The position numbers and the translations under genes were made by a program. The notes beneath the pieces were generated by a model. That model was not told the DNA's origin. It searched no databases and worked only from the letters and a program-made list of their open reading frames with translations. Positions 50,992 to 60,169 of a stretch of DNA of 64,000 bases are shown piece by piece (the stretch's first letter is position 1; each line of letters opens with the position of its first letter). The DNA comes from JARFQH01 sp041299015 (GTDB lineage: Bacteria > Desulfobacterota > Desulfobacteria > Desulfobacterales > SG8-13): assembly GCA_041299015.1 (NCBI GenBank), contig JBFYWB010000027.1:1-64000 (forward strand), given 5' to 3'.

Positions 50992-53900
50992 TGGATCCGT
51001 ATCCTTTATGCCCGTTGCGATTGGACCCCGTGTTCGATACCGCGGTCGCCACGCTGCAGACCGTCTCGACGGCATGGTAGCCGAGCAACCGATTGACCTC
51101 GCGGGTCAACAGCGATCCGGCCTGCAGCTTGATCCTTTCGGGCAGGCTGATCACCGTATCGGTGCCCTGCGGATCGCGCAGGTGCAGGAAGGCCCGGCAC
51201 GAGCCGGGGTACTGCAGGAGTGTTTCCTGCAGTCGCTCGAGCACGTCGCGATCGGTCCGCGTCATCTCCAGGTGAAAATGGATGCTGGCCGTCCAGGTTT
51301 CTTCAGCCTTGTTCATGGGGATGATGACATCGGCGATTACCTTGATCGACTGCTCATCCTTTTGGAGGCGCCCCTGGATCAGGATCGCGTTGTCCGCGGC
51401 GATAAGATCGCCGGCTCCGGCGTAGAGCGCCGAAAATACGATGGCCTCCACCGCGCCCTGCATGTCCTCGACGGTCACAAACGCCATTGTTTCGCCCTTC
51501 TTGGTCTTAATGGTCTTGACGGCAGAGATGATGCCGCCGATTCTCACCATTTCTTGGTCGGTGCCCTCCTTGACGGTCAGCGCATTGACGGTGGTGAACT
51601 TTTCCAACACGGCTTCGTAATCTTTCAAGGGATGGCCGGAGATGTAAAAGCCCAGGGCTTCCTTTTCGAAGGCCAGTCGCTGCCGCTCGTCCCATTCCTG
51701 AATCTGGGGCAGTTCCGGCAGGTTGATCGCCGGTCGGTATTCGCCCACATCAAAGAGCCCCAGCTGCGGATCGTTTTTTTCTTTTTGAACCCGCTGCCCG
51801 TACTCCAGCGCCTCCTCGAGGGCCGTCATCATCTGCGCGCGCCGGGCACCGGTGGCATCGAAGGCCCCGCACTTGATGAGGCTTTCGATCACCCGCTTGT
51901 TCACCTTTTTCAGGTCGACGTGTTCGCAAAAATCGAACAGGGAGGTGAAGCGATGGGTGGTGCGGGCCGTGATGATGGCTTCAATGGCGCCCTCCCCGAC
52001 ATTTTTGACGGCCACCAGACCGAAACGGATCGCGGCACCTTTTACGGCAAACTCCTTGTCGCTTTCATGGATGTCGGGCGGCAAAACCGGTATGGTGTGG
52101 CTGCGGCACTCGGCGATAAATTTGACGACGCCGTCGGTGGAGTGCATTTCACTGGTCAGAAGCGAGGCCATGAACTCGACCACGAAATGCGCCTTGAGGT
52201 AGGCCGTCTGATAGGCGATCAGGGCATAGGCCGCACTGTGGGATTTGTTGAATCCATACCCGCCGAATTTATCGATCAATTCGAAAATGGTTTGCGCTTT
52301 TTCCGCGGCGATGCCGTTGGCCACCGCCCCCCTGATGAACCGCTCCCGGTGCTGGGCCAGCAATTCCCTGATCTTCTTGCCCATGGCCTTGCGCAGGTCA
52401 TCGGCCTCGGCCATGGTATAGTTGGCCAGCGCCGCGGCGATTTTCATCACCTGTTCCTGATAGACGATGACGCCGTACGTCTCCTCGAGAATCGGCGCCA
52501 ACTGCGGCAGCAGATATTCCACCGGCTTGCGGCCGTGTTTGCAATCGACAAAATTGTCGATCATTCCGCTTTCCATCGGACCCGGCCGGTACAGGGCTAC
52601 CAGGGCGATAATGTCGTTGAAACATTCGGGCTTCAATCGCACCAGCAGATCTTTCATGCCCGAGCTTTCCAGCTGGAAAACACCGGTCGTGTCGCCGGCG
52701 CATAGAAGCCGGTAGGTGTCCGGGTCGTCGAGGTCGAGGCCTCCGAGGTCCGGGGGGGGGGTCCCTTGCCGCCTGATCAGTGCCAGCGTGTTCTCAATGA
52801 CCGTCAGGTTGCGCAACCCGAGGAAATCAAACTTCACCAAGCCGATCTTCTCGACAATTTTCATGTCATACTGGGTGATCACTTCACCCTTTTTCCCGCG
52901 GTACAAGGGCAGATAATCCACCAGGGGCCGGTCGGAAATCACCACGCCGGCTGCATGCGTGGAGGCATGCCGGGGCAGGCCTTCCAGAACCCGGCACACG
53001 TCGATCAGGTCGGCCACATCGCTTCTTTCCGCCACCATCGCGGCTAATCGCGGCTCCTCCGCAAGTGCACCGTCAAGGCTGATGCCGAGTCGGTCGGGCA
53101 CCATTTTCGCGATGGCATCGACCTCGCGCAGCGGAATATTCAATGCCCGCCCCACGTCGCGAATCACCGCGCGTGTTTTGAGCTTCCCGTAAGTGATGAT
53201 CTGAGCAACGTAGTCGCCGCCGCCGTATTTTTCGACCACGTACCTGAAAACATCCTCGCGTCCGTTGATGCAAAAATCGACGTCGATATCCGGCATGCTC
53301 TTGCGGGCCGGATTGAGAAAGCGTTCGAAGATCAACCCGTACGCGAGGGGATCCAGCCCGGTGATGCCCAGCGCATAGGCGACCAGGCTGCCGGCCGCCG
53401 ACCCTCGCCCCGGACCGACCGGTATTCGGTTTTCCTTGGCATGGCGGATAAAATCGGCCACGATCAAAAAATACCCGGAAAATCCCATCTCCTTGATGAC
53501 CTTGATTTCGTATTCGAGCCGGTCCAGGTAGAGCCGGATGTCCGCATCCGGTTGGCGGGCCTTGATCCGTGCCAGCACATCAGCGAAGCCCTCCCGCACA
53601 CGCTCTTCGAAGTACTCGGCCTCGCTGCGCCTTTCCGGCGCCTCGAATTTCGGGAAATGATAGGTCTTAAAATCGAAGGTCAGGTCGCACCGCTCGGCGA
53701 TCCGGAGCGTGTTTTGTAGAGCTCCGGGATAATCGGCGAAAAAGTCGGCCATCTCCTGCGGCGATTTCAAATAGAGCTGGTCGGTTCGAAATTTGAGCCG
53801 TTCGGCATCGTCGATCGTTTTGCCGGTCTGGATGCAGAGCAGCACATCGTGGGCACGCACATCCTTCTTGTCGAGATAGTGGCAGTCGTTGCTCGCCACC

Positions 53901-54517
53901 AGGGGTATCGAGAGCCGCCGGCTCATATCGAGCAGTCCCTGATTGACCGCAGCCTGGATATCAATACCGTTGTTCTGCACTTCCAGAAAAAAATTTTTCT
54001 CGCCGAAGAGCTGCAGGTACTGCTGGGCGGCCGCGTCGGCTTCTTTCAGGCGGTTTCTGCGGATCAGGGTCGGGATCTCGCCGTGCAGACAGGCGCTGAA
54101 GGCGATCAGACCTTCATGATGGGATTCGAGGATCTGCTTGTCAATCCGCGGTTTATAGTAAAACCCTTCCAACTGGGCCACGGTCACCAAGCGGCACAGG
54201 TTGCGATAGCCCTGCATGTTCTCGGCGAGCAGGATCAGATGCGTTAGACCCTTGTGGTCCTGGGGCGTCTTGTCCGTCAGGCGGCGCGGCGCGACGTAGC
54301 ATTCACAGCCGATGATCGGCTTGATGCCGGCCTTGACGGCCTTATCGTAAAACTCGACGGCACCGAACATGGTGCCGTGATCGGTGAGGGCCACCGATGG
54401 CATATTGAACTCGGCCACCCGCTGGAGCAGGTCGGTGATCCGGATGGCTCCGTCGAGCAAGCTGTACTGGGAGTGAACGTGGAGGTGGACAAATTCTGAG
54501 TTATCGGTGGTCTTCAT
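50978..54517 (-). CDS. dnaE: DNA polymerase III alpha subunit
   Basis: A full-length 1179-residue replicative polymerase. The PHP domain begins at once ('FVHLHVHSQYSLLDGA', then 'ALTDHGTMFGA'), the catalytic aspartates are in 'PDIDVDF' at about 408-414, 'GRGSAAGSLVAYALGIT' precedes it, and the helix-hairpin-helix and OB region follow ('VRIGGIISAVKTIKTKKG'). All landmarks are in order. An uninterrupted run of ten G at 52752-52761, encoding Pro-Pro-Pro, leaves the frame intact. Downstream manC overlaps its last codons. Confidence 0.97.
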   Translation of the reverse strand: MKTTDNSEFVHLHVHSQYSLLDGAIRITDLLQRVAEFNMPSVALTDHGTMFGAVEFYDKAVKAGIKPIIGCECYVAPRRLTDKTPQDHKGLTHLILLAENMQGYRNLCRLVTVAQLEGFYYKPRIDKQILESHHEGLIAFSACLHGEIPTLIRRNRLKEADAAAQQYLQLFGEKNFFLEVQNNGIDIQAAVNQGLLDMSRRLSIPLVASNDCHYLDKKDVRAHDVLLCIQTGKTIDDAERLKFRTDQLYLKSPQEMADFFADYPGALQNTLRIAERCDLTFDFKTYHFPKFEAPERRSEAEYFEERVREGFADVLARIKARQPDADIRLYLDRLEYEIKVIKEMGFSGYFLIVADFIRHAKENRIPVGPGRGSAAGSLVAYALGITGLDPLAYGLIFERFLNPARKSMPDIDVDFCINGREDVFRYVVEKYGGGDYVAQIITYGKLKTRAVIRDVGRALNIPLREVDAIAKMVPDRLGISLDGALAEEPRLAAMVAERSDVADLIDVCRVLEGLPRHASTHAAGVVISDRPLVDYLPLYRGKKGEVITQYDMKIVEKIGLVKFDFLGLRNLTVIENTLALIRRQGTPPPDLGGLDLDDPDTYRLLCAGDTTGVFQLESSGMKDLLVRLKPECFNDIIALVALYRPGPMESGMIDNFVDCKHGRKPVEYLLPQLAPILEETYGVIVYQEQVMKIAAALANYTMAEADDLRKAMGKKIRELLAQHRERFIRGAVANGIAAEKAQTIFELIDKFGGYGFNKSHSAAYALIAYQTAYLKAHFVVEFMASLLTSEMHSTDGVVKFIAECRSHTIPVLPPDIHESDKEFAVKGAAIRFGLVAVKNVGEGAIEAIITARTTHRFTSLFDFCEHVDLKKVNKRVIESLIKCGAFDATGARRAQMMTALEEALEYGQRVQKEKNDPQLGLFDVGEYRPAINLPELPQIQEWDERQRLAFEKEALGFYISGHPLKDYEAVLEKFTTVNALTVKEGTDQEMVRIGGIISAVKTIKTKKGETMAFVTVEDMQGAVEAIVFSALYAGAGDLIAADNAILIQGRLQKDEQSIKVIADVIIPMNKAEETWTASIHFHLEMTRTDRDVLERLQETLLQYPGSCRAFLHLRDPQGTDTVISLPERIKLQAGSLLTREVNRLLGYHAVETVCSVATAVSNTGSNRNGHKGYGSNGRY

Positions 54518-54664
54518 CGGGTGCTCACGGCCCTTGTGTTACTGAAAGAAACTGCAGAAGGCGGCGGTGGTCTGCGGGCCGGCCGGCTGGCCTGTCAACC
54601 GATCGGCCGGATCACATGCGTGCGGATTGCGTGAACAGCCATACCATACAACGGATTGGCACCC

Positions 54665-56128
54665 TTATTCAAGCCGGTAGTTGGGGGCTTCCTTGGTGAT
54701 GATGACATCGTGTACATGACTCTCGCGCATGCCGGCGGCACTGATCTTGACGAAGCGGGCCTTCTCCCGCAGTTCCTCGATCGTGCGGCAACCGCAATAC
54801 CCCATGCCGGCCTTCAATCCGCCGATCAACTGGTGAATATTGGCCGAAAGGCTGCCGCGGTAGGGCACCCGACCGACGATCCCTTCCGGAACCAGTTTGT
54901 CGTCCTCGGCCTGTTCGGTCTGGTAATAGCGGTCTTTGCTGCCCCTTTTCATCGCCTCAATCGATCCCATGCCTCGGTAAACCTTGTAACTGCGGCCTTG
55001 ATAGAAGATCTGTTCGCCCGGGCTTTCTTCTGTGCCGGCGAACAATCCGCCGATCATCACCACGTGCGCACCGGCCCCGACAGCCTTGGTGATATCGCCG
55101 GAGAAGCGGATGCCGCCGTCTGCGATCAAAGGCACACCGGTCTTGTTTGAAACCGAACGACAGTTCATGATCGCCGTTATCTGCGGCACGCCGATGCCGG
55201 CCACGATACGGGTGGTGCAGATCGAACCGGGGCCGATGCCGATCTTGATCCCGTCGACGCCGGCGTTGATCAAATCCTCGGCCCCCTTTTCGGTCCCTAC
55301 GTTGCCGGCAATCAATTCGATCTCCTTGTAATCCCCCTTGAGCCGCACCACGGCATCGATCACATTCTTGGAGTGGCCATGCGAGGTGTCGATCAAGATC
55401 ACGTCCGCGCCGGCCTTCAGCAGGGCCTCGGTCCGCTCGGCCATGTCGGGCCCGACACCGATGGCCGCCCCCACCCGCAGCCGTCCCATGCTGTCCTTGC
55501 AGGCGTCGGGATATTTTTTTATCTTCTCGATATCCTTTATGGTGATCAGGCCTTTCAAGCGGCCCTTTTGATCCACCACCAGAAGTTTCTCGATGCGGTG
55601 CCGGTGGAGAAGTTTCTTGGAGTCTTCCAGGTTGATGCCCTCCGGCACGGTGATCAGGTTTTCCTTGGTCATCACTTCCGAGACCGGCTTTTCGAGCTCG
55701 GTCTCAAACCGCAGGTCCCGGTTGGTGACGATACCGACCAGTTGGTCATGCTTTGTGACCGGAACCCCTGAAATTCGATACTTTTCCATCAAGGCCAGGA
55801 CTTCGGCCACTTTCTGTTCCGGTCGAATCGTCACCGGATCAACGATCATGCCGCTCTCGGACTTCTTGACCTTGTCGACCTCCATCGCCTGGCTGTCGAT
55901 GCTCATGTTGCGGTGAATGAAGCCGATGCCGCCTTCACGAGCCATGCTGATGGCGGTCTCGCCTTCGGTGACGGTGTCCATGGCCGCACTGACGATCGGA
56001 ATGTTGAGCGACAGGTTCCGGCTCAGAGGCGTCTGGACGTTGACATCCTTGGGCAGCACATCGGAATAATTCGGAATCAAGAGAACATCATCGAAAGAAT
56101 AGGCTTCTTCCGGCGGAATTTTGATCAT
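54665..56128 (-). CDS. guaB: IMP dehydrogenase
   Basis: A full-length 487-residue enzyme converting IMP to XMP with NAD, the first step to GMP. The start 'YSFDDVLLIPNYS' and 'PIVSAAMDTVTE' are typical; two CBS domains lie at about 95-210; the catalytic cysteine is in 'GPGSICTTRIVAGIG' (near 305), and 'VYRGMGSIEAM' and 'RVPYRG' complete the active-site flap. No guaA is adjacent. It is divergent from the YciO-like gene. Confidence 0.97.
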   Translation of the reverse strand: MIKIPPEEAYSFDDVLLIPNYSDVLPKDVNVQTPLSRNLSLNIPIVSAAMDTVTEGETAISMAREGGIGFIHRNMSIDSQAMEVDKVKKSESGMIVDPVTIRPEQKVAEVLALMEKYRISGVPVTKHDQLVGIVTNRDLRFETELEKPVSEVMTKENLITVPEGINLEDSKKLLHRHRIEKLLVVDQKGRLKGLITIKDIEKIKKYPDACKDSMGRLRVGAAIGVGPDMAERTEALLKAGADVILIDTSHGHSKNVIDAVVRLKGDYKEIELIAGNVGTEKGAEDLINAGVDGIKIGIGPGSICTTRIVAGIGVPQITAIMNCRSVSNKTGVPLIADGGIRFSGDITKAVGAGAHVVMIGGLFAGTEESPGEQIFYQGRSYKVYRGMGSIEAMKRGSKDRYYQTEQAEDDKLVPEGIVGRVPYRGSLSANIHQLIGGLKAGMGYCGCRTIEELREKARFVKISAAGMRESHVHDVIITKEAPNYRLE

Positions 56129-56534
56129 TGCGCTCCTCCGTGAAAAATATCCCTGACATGCTGTGGAAAAGTATTGTTATTGCCGTCGACAAGCAAATTG
56201 AGCACAGCGAAATCCCGTCCTGCGGGAGAAGATGCCGTTCCGGGATGACGGTGGCAAAGGGCATCTCTGATGTCGTCGATGGCCGGTGGCCGCATCGGTC
56301 CGACCGGGTGCATGACAGCCGAGTTAAATAACAAAAACCTTATTTTTTGGCAATCATATTTTGCGAGCCGGCTTGACATCCGTCGACCGGAATAATATGG
56401 AATGACTCCGTTGAGGTAACTTTCTGGAATCCCGTTTTGGAGTGGTAAACTGAAATGAGTGCATGGGCTACATATGCTCGGCCGTTGACGTCGCCGCCGC
56501 AATGGCGCCCCAAGCACCAGCCGACGGGCCGACC
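56129..56534. other. Divergent intergenic region between guaB and the YciO-like gene
   Basis: About 400 bases without a gene I can support. A possible plus-strand promoter is at 56373-56401. Reading frames on both strands are antisense or lack composition and motifs of a protein. Confidence 0.5.
56373..56401 (+). promoter_or_regulatory. Possible promoter for the YciO-like gene
   Basis: TTGACA (56373-56378) is perfect, TATGGA (56396-56401), 17 bases on, is a weak -10; AATAATAT just before it gives an AT-rich patch. Confidence 0.35.
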
Positions 56535-57143
56535 ATGCTGATCGAGATAAACCCGGTCAATCCGCAACTGCGACTCATCCGGAAGGTCGTCGATGTCCTT
56601 CGCGAGGGCGGCATCGTCGCCTACCCGACCGACACGGTCTACGGTATCGGGTGCGACATCCTGAACAAGAAAGCCATCGAAAGGGTTTATGTGATCAAAC
56701 AGCGCCAGAAATTGCAGCCGTTCAGCTTTATCTGTTCCGGACTGACCAACATCAGCCACTATGCCAAGGTCTCCAACTACGCTTACAAGACCATGAAGCG
56801 GCTCCTGCCGGGACCTTACACCTTTATCCTGGAGGGATCCCGCCAGGTCCCCAAGATGATGTTGACCAAACGCAAGACCGCCGGCATTCGCGTGCCGGAT
56901 CACGCGATCTGCCTGGCTCTGGTAAGCGAACTCGGCAATCCGGTGATCTCGACCAGCGCCAGCCGACCCGATGGGACCATCATGAACGACCCGTCGATCA
57001 TCCACGACGTTTACGGCTCCCGGATCGACGTCGTGATCGACGGCGGGCCGGTCCCCGGCCAACCATCGAGCGTGATTTCGCTGATCGACGATATACCGGA
57101 AGTTATCCGTGCGGGCCAGGGCGATGTCAACCTCTTCGAATGA
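56535..57143 (+). CDS. YciO-type Sua5/YrdC-family protein
   Basis: A 202-residue protein of the Sua5/YciO/YrdC family, which includes the L-threonylcarbamoyladenylate synthases for t6A37 of tRNA. It starts 'MLIEINPVNPQLRLIRKVV', continues 'YPTDTVYGIGCD', 'KLQPFSFICSGLTNIS', 'GPYTFILEGSRQVPKMML', 'KRKTAGIRVPDH' and ends 'VIRAGQGDVNLF', which is closer to E. coli YciO than to TsaC. The biochemical role of YciO is less settled. The ATG at 56535 is chosen from alignment by eye with YciO; ATG 56502 would add 11 residues. Confidence 0.85.
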   Translation: MLIEINPVNPQLRLIRKVVDVLREGGIVAYPTDTVYGIGCDILNKKAIERVYVIKQRQKLQPFSFICSGLTNISHYAKVSNYAYKTMKRLLPGPYTFILEGSRQVPKMMLTKRKTAGIRVPDHAICLALVSELGNPVISTSASRPDGTIMNDPSIIHDVYGSRIDVVIDGGPVPGQPSSVISLIDDIPEVIRAGQGDVNLFE

Positions 57144-57329
57144 GCCTATCGGGAATCAGCCCTCCCGCAATCCCGGTGCCGATCAGCCCAAGCGCCGGCG
57201 CAGCCTTTGGAAGTGAGCCCCGGAGCCGCTCCCGATCGCCTTGATTCCCGGCGGTGCTGTCGCGCGGATCGCAAACCGGTTGGGGCCGCGGGTGGATTTT
57301 TCAAAGATCACGGGCGGAACAAAACGGTC

Positions 57330-57358
57330 GGGGCCGGCAACCACCCGCTGCCGGCCCC
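57330..57358 (-). terminator. Terminator after rpsA
   Basis: GGGGCCGGCA (57330-57339) and TGCCGGCCCC (57349-57358) are a perfect 10-bp inverted repeat with a nine-base loop. On the minus strand GACCGTTTTGTT follows, so it points to rpsA, 26 bases downstream of its stop codon. Confidence 0.65.
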
Positions 57359-57384
57359 TAACAATTTACATGTGACCGTACCCG

Positions 57385-59259
57385 CTATTCCTCGTTCAGC
57401 TTCTCCTGCAGGTTCTCACGCAGTATTTCGCCAAAAGTCGAGGTCGCCGGCCGCATATTGTTCACGAAGTCGCTCAGCACGCTCTGCTCGTCGTCCATCT
57501 CGAGCCGCTTGATGGACAGGCCGATGCGCCTCTCCTCGGTGCTGATGTTCATCACCTTGGCGGTGATCACATCCCCCACGTTGAACTTCCCGACGGGTGT
57601 CTTGATCTTTTCCTTGCTGATTTCGGAAACATGCACGAGGCCCTCGATGCCTTCTTCCAACTCGACGAAAATACCGAAATCGGTCAGGTTGGTAATGGTG
57701 CCGGTGATCTCCTTACCCACTTCATACCGCTTTGAGACGGTGTCCCAGGGATCGGATTGCAACTGCTTGACGCCGAGAGAAAAGCGCTCGTTATCCTTGT
57801 CGATGTCCAGAACGATGGCCTGAACAAGATCGCCCTTCTTGTAAATCTCCGACGGGTGTTTGATCCGCTTTGTCCAGGATATGTCCGAAATGTGGACCAG
57901 GCCGTCGATGCCTTCGTCGATGCCGATGAACAGGCCGAAATCGGTGATGTTTTTGATTTTACCCTCGATGGTCGTTCCGACCGGGTATTTCTCACTGACG
58001 ACATCCCAGGGATTAGGGGCGACCTGTTTCATGCCCAGTGAAATTCTGCGATTGTCCGGCTTGATATCGAGCACGATGGCATTCACCTGCTCACCGACCG
58101 ATACAACCTTCGAAGGATGGCGAATCTTGCGGGTCCACGACATTTCCGACACGTGGATCAACCCCTCGATCCCTTCTTGCAGCTCGACAAATGCGCCGTA
58201 GTCGGTCAGACTGACCACCTTGCCGCTGACGCGCGAACCGACGGGATATTTCGTAGCGGCCAGCGTCCAGGGATCCGGCGTCAGCTGTTTCATGCCCAGC
58301 GACACCCGCTCTTTTTCGATATCGAAATTGAGAACCTTGACCTTGATCTGGTCGCCGATCGAAAACAATTCCGAGGGGTGCTTCACACGTCCCCAGGAGA
58401 TATCGGTTATGTGGAGCAGGCCGTCCACTCCGCCCAAATCCACGAAGACGCCGTATTCGGTGATATTCTTGACCACGCCGTCCAGGATTTTGCCCTCTTC
58501 GATAACCGCCAAGGTGGCCGTACGTTTCTTTTCGCGTTCCTCCTCCAGAATGGCGCGTCGGGACAGGACGATGTTGCTGCGTTTGCGGTTGTACTTCAAG
58601 ATCTTGAACTTGTATTTTTTACCGACCAGATCGTCGAGATTGCGGATCGGTCTCAGATCGGCCTGGGATCCGGGCAAAAAGGCCTGCACACCGATATCGA
58701 CGGAAAAACCGCCTTTCACCCGACTGGTGATGACGCCCTCGATAATGCCCTCGTCATCGTAGGATTTTTTGATCTCCTCCCAGACCTTGACGTTTTGGGC
58801 CTTTTCCTTGGAGAGAACGACGCGCTCTTCCTCGTCATCCCACCATTCGACCATCACCTCGACCTTGTCGCCGATTTGAGCGTTGATGTTGCCCTTTTCG
58901 TCCCTGAATTCGTGGATGCGGATCTGACCTTCGGATTTGTATCCGATATCCACCAGAACGTGATCCTTGTCCACCGATATGATCCGGCCGGTGACCACCT
59001 CGCCCTCGGCAAAGCGTTTGAAACTCTCCTCGTACATGTCCATCATGGTTTCCATGGAGTCACCGGATTTCGGAGCATCTTGCCCCGGTTGCTCCTCGGA
59101 AATCTGTGTCGGGGAAATCTGTGTCGGCGAAGCGCCCGCCGTGTCTGCCGCCCCGGTCGGCTGTGCCATCCGGGGGCCGTCATCACTGCCCGGCTCGCTG
59201 TCTGACATCGTTTCTTGATTGAGTTGACCGGTTTCCTCGTTTTTGCCCAAATCTTCCAT
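57385..59259 (-). CDS. rpsA: 30S ribosomal protein S1
   Basis: A 624-residue S1 with six S1 (OB) repeats from about residue 85 to 590; the later ones carry the regular 'DYGAFVELQEGIEGLIHVSEMSW' pattern (in parts: 'GAFVEL', 'GLIHVSEMSW', 'RISLGMKQ'). It helps unfold and dock mRNA on the 30S subunit. The first 70 residues are an acidic, low-complexity extension containing 'SPTQISPTQIS', from a 15-bp tandem duplication, and E. coli S1 (557 residues) lacks this. AAGGGGG lies about 11 bases before the ATG. cmk and hisC lie upstream on the same strand. Confidence 0.96.
   Translation of the reverse strand: MEDLGKNEETGQLNQETMSDSEPGSDDGPRMAQPTGAADTAGASPTQISPTQISEEQPGQDAPKSGDSMETMMDMYEESFKRFAEGEVVTGRIISVDKDHVLVDIGYKSEGQIRIHEFRDEKGNINAQIGDKVEVMVEWWDDEEERVVLSKEKAQNVKVWEEIKKSYDDEGIIEGVITSRVKGGFSVDIGVQAFLPGSQADLRPIRNLDDLVGKKYKFKILKYNRKRSNIVLSRRAILEEEREKKRTATLAVIEEGKILDGVVKNITEYGVFVDLGGVDGLLHITDISWGRVKHPSELFSIGDQIKVKVLNFDIEKERVSLGMKQLTPDPWTLAATKYPVGSRVSGKVVSLTDYGAFVELQEGIEGLIHVSEMSWTRKIRHPSKVVSVGEQVNAIVLDIKPDNRRISLGMKQVAPNPWDVVSEKYPVGTTIEGKIKNITDFGLFIGIDEGIDGLVHISDISWTKRIKHPSEIYKKGDLVQAIVLDIDKDNERFSLGVKQLQSDPWDTVSKRYEVGKEITGTITNLTDFGIFVELEEGIEGLVHVSEISKEKIKTPVGKFNVGDVITAKVMNISTEERRIGLSIKRLEMDDEQSVLSDFVNNMRPATSTFGEILRENLQEKLNEE
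59098..59127. repeat. 15-bp tandem duplication inside rpsA
   Basis: GGAAATCTGTGTCGG occurs twice in direct succession (59098-59112 and 59113-59127) without mismatch. In frame it duplicates a five-residue block, giving SPTQI twice in the unstructured N-terminal extension of S1. Confidence 0.85.
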
Positions 59260-59497
59260 GGAAAAAAATACCCCCTTGACCGATTTTAACTACCGCTCCC
59301 GTTTAACGGTTGCATATCTTTTGATCGCTATCAGAGACTGCCGTAAAATACAATGATTAATTTTAACGCCACCGAAAACCGCACCGCGGTGCCGTGTTTT
59401 TTGGCCGGCAGAGGGGTTGTGGCGGCAAACGGTTTCGGGCGCATCGCGGTCCGCAGTAAGGCTCCCATCCCCTGATGGGCGTCCTTCGGAGATAGCG

Positions 59498-60169
59498 TCA
59501 ATTTTGAACCACTCTTTCGACATGAGCCAGCATGACCGCCACCACCTCCACCGCGGCCAGATCGGCCGAATCGATCCGGATGGCATCGGGCGCCGGTTTC
59601 AGGGGCGCCTCCGCACGGGTGCTGTCGTTGTTGTCCCGTCGGAGGAGCTCTCGTTCGACCTGCTCGAGAGTCAGTTCCATCTTGGGCTTTAGTTCCAAAT
59701 AGCGCCGCATGGCACGGATTTTTTTCGGAGCGTCGAGATAGAATTTAACATCGGCATCCGGAAAGACCACCGTGCCCATGTCACGGCCCTCAAATACGGC
59801 GCTTCTCTCGCGACCCAGGGCCCGCTGAACACCCAGCAAAAAGCGCCGGACAACCGGCCGCGCCGAAACCGCCGAAGCCAGCAGGGTGATCTCTGGCGTG
59901 CGCAGCCTGTCGGTCACATCGTCACCGTTGGAGAGCAACCGCAGCCCCTGGTCGGTCTGTGCGTATCGAAAGCCGATTCCGGCGCACAGTTTTTCCAAAC
60001 CGGCATCGTCCTTTGGGTCGATTCCGCCTTCATGCGCCGCCAAGGCGATCGCCCGGTAAAGGGCCCCGGTGTCGATGTAACGGTATCCCAATCGGTCGGC
60101 CAGCATCCGGCTGACGGTCGTTTTACCGGCACCGGCCGGTCCGTCGATCGTGATGACGATTTCTTTCAT
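59498..60169 (-). CDS. cmk: Cytidylate kinase
   Basis: A 223-residue kinase phosphorylating CMP and dCMP. Walker A 'GPAGAGKTT' is at residues 10-18; 'YRYIDTGALYRAIAL', 'FEGRDMGTVVFPDADVKFYLDA' (in part) and the C-terminal 'RDNNDSTRAEAPLKPAPDAI' (in part) with the lid arginine/aspartate residues are characteristic. Its start overlaps hisC by four bases. cmk lies before rpsA in many bacteria, and the same order holds here with a 238-base gap that has no gene I can support. Confidence 0.95.
   Translation of the reverse strand: MKEIVITIDGPAGAGKTTVSRMLADRLGYRYIDTGALYRAIALAAHEGGIDPKDDAGLEKLCAGIGFRYAQTDQGLRLLSNGDDVTDRLRTPEITLLASAVSARPVVRRFLLGVQRALGRERSAVFEGRDMGTVVFPDADVKFYLDAPKKIRAMRRYLELKPKMELTLEQVERELLRRDNNDSTRAEAPLKPAPDAIRIDSADLAAVEVVAVMLAHVERVVQN

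Noticed and set aside
51008..52705. 565-codon frame antisense to dnaE
   Set aside because: A shadow of dnaE, whose catalytic motifs are intact.
52752..52761. Run of ten G in dnaE as a slippage switch
   Set aside because: dnaE is essential and the frame is intact; no sign of alternative frames.
57330..57358. Inverted repeat considered as an attachment or binding site
   Set aside because: Its position after rpsA and the T-rich flank on the minus strand are better explained as a terminator.
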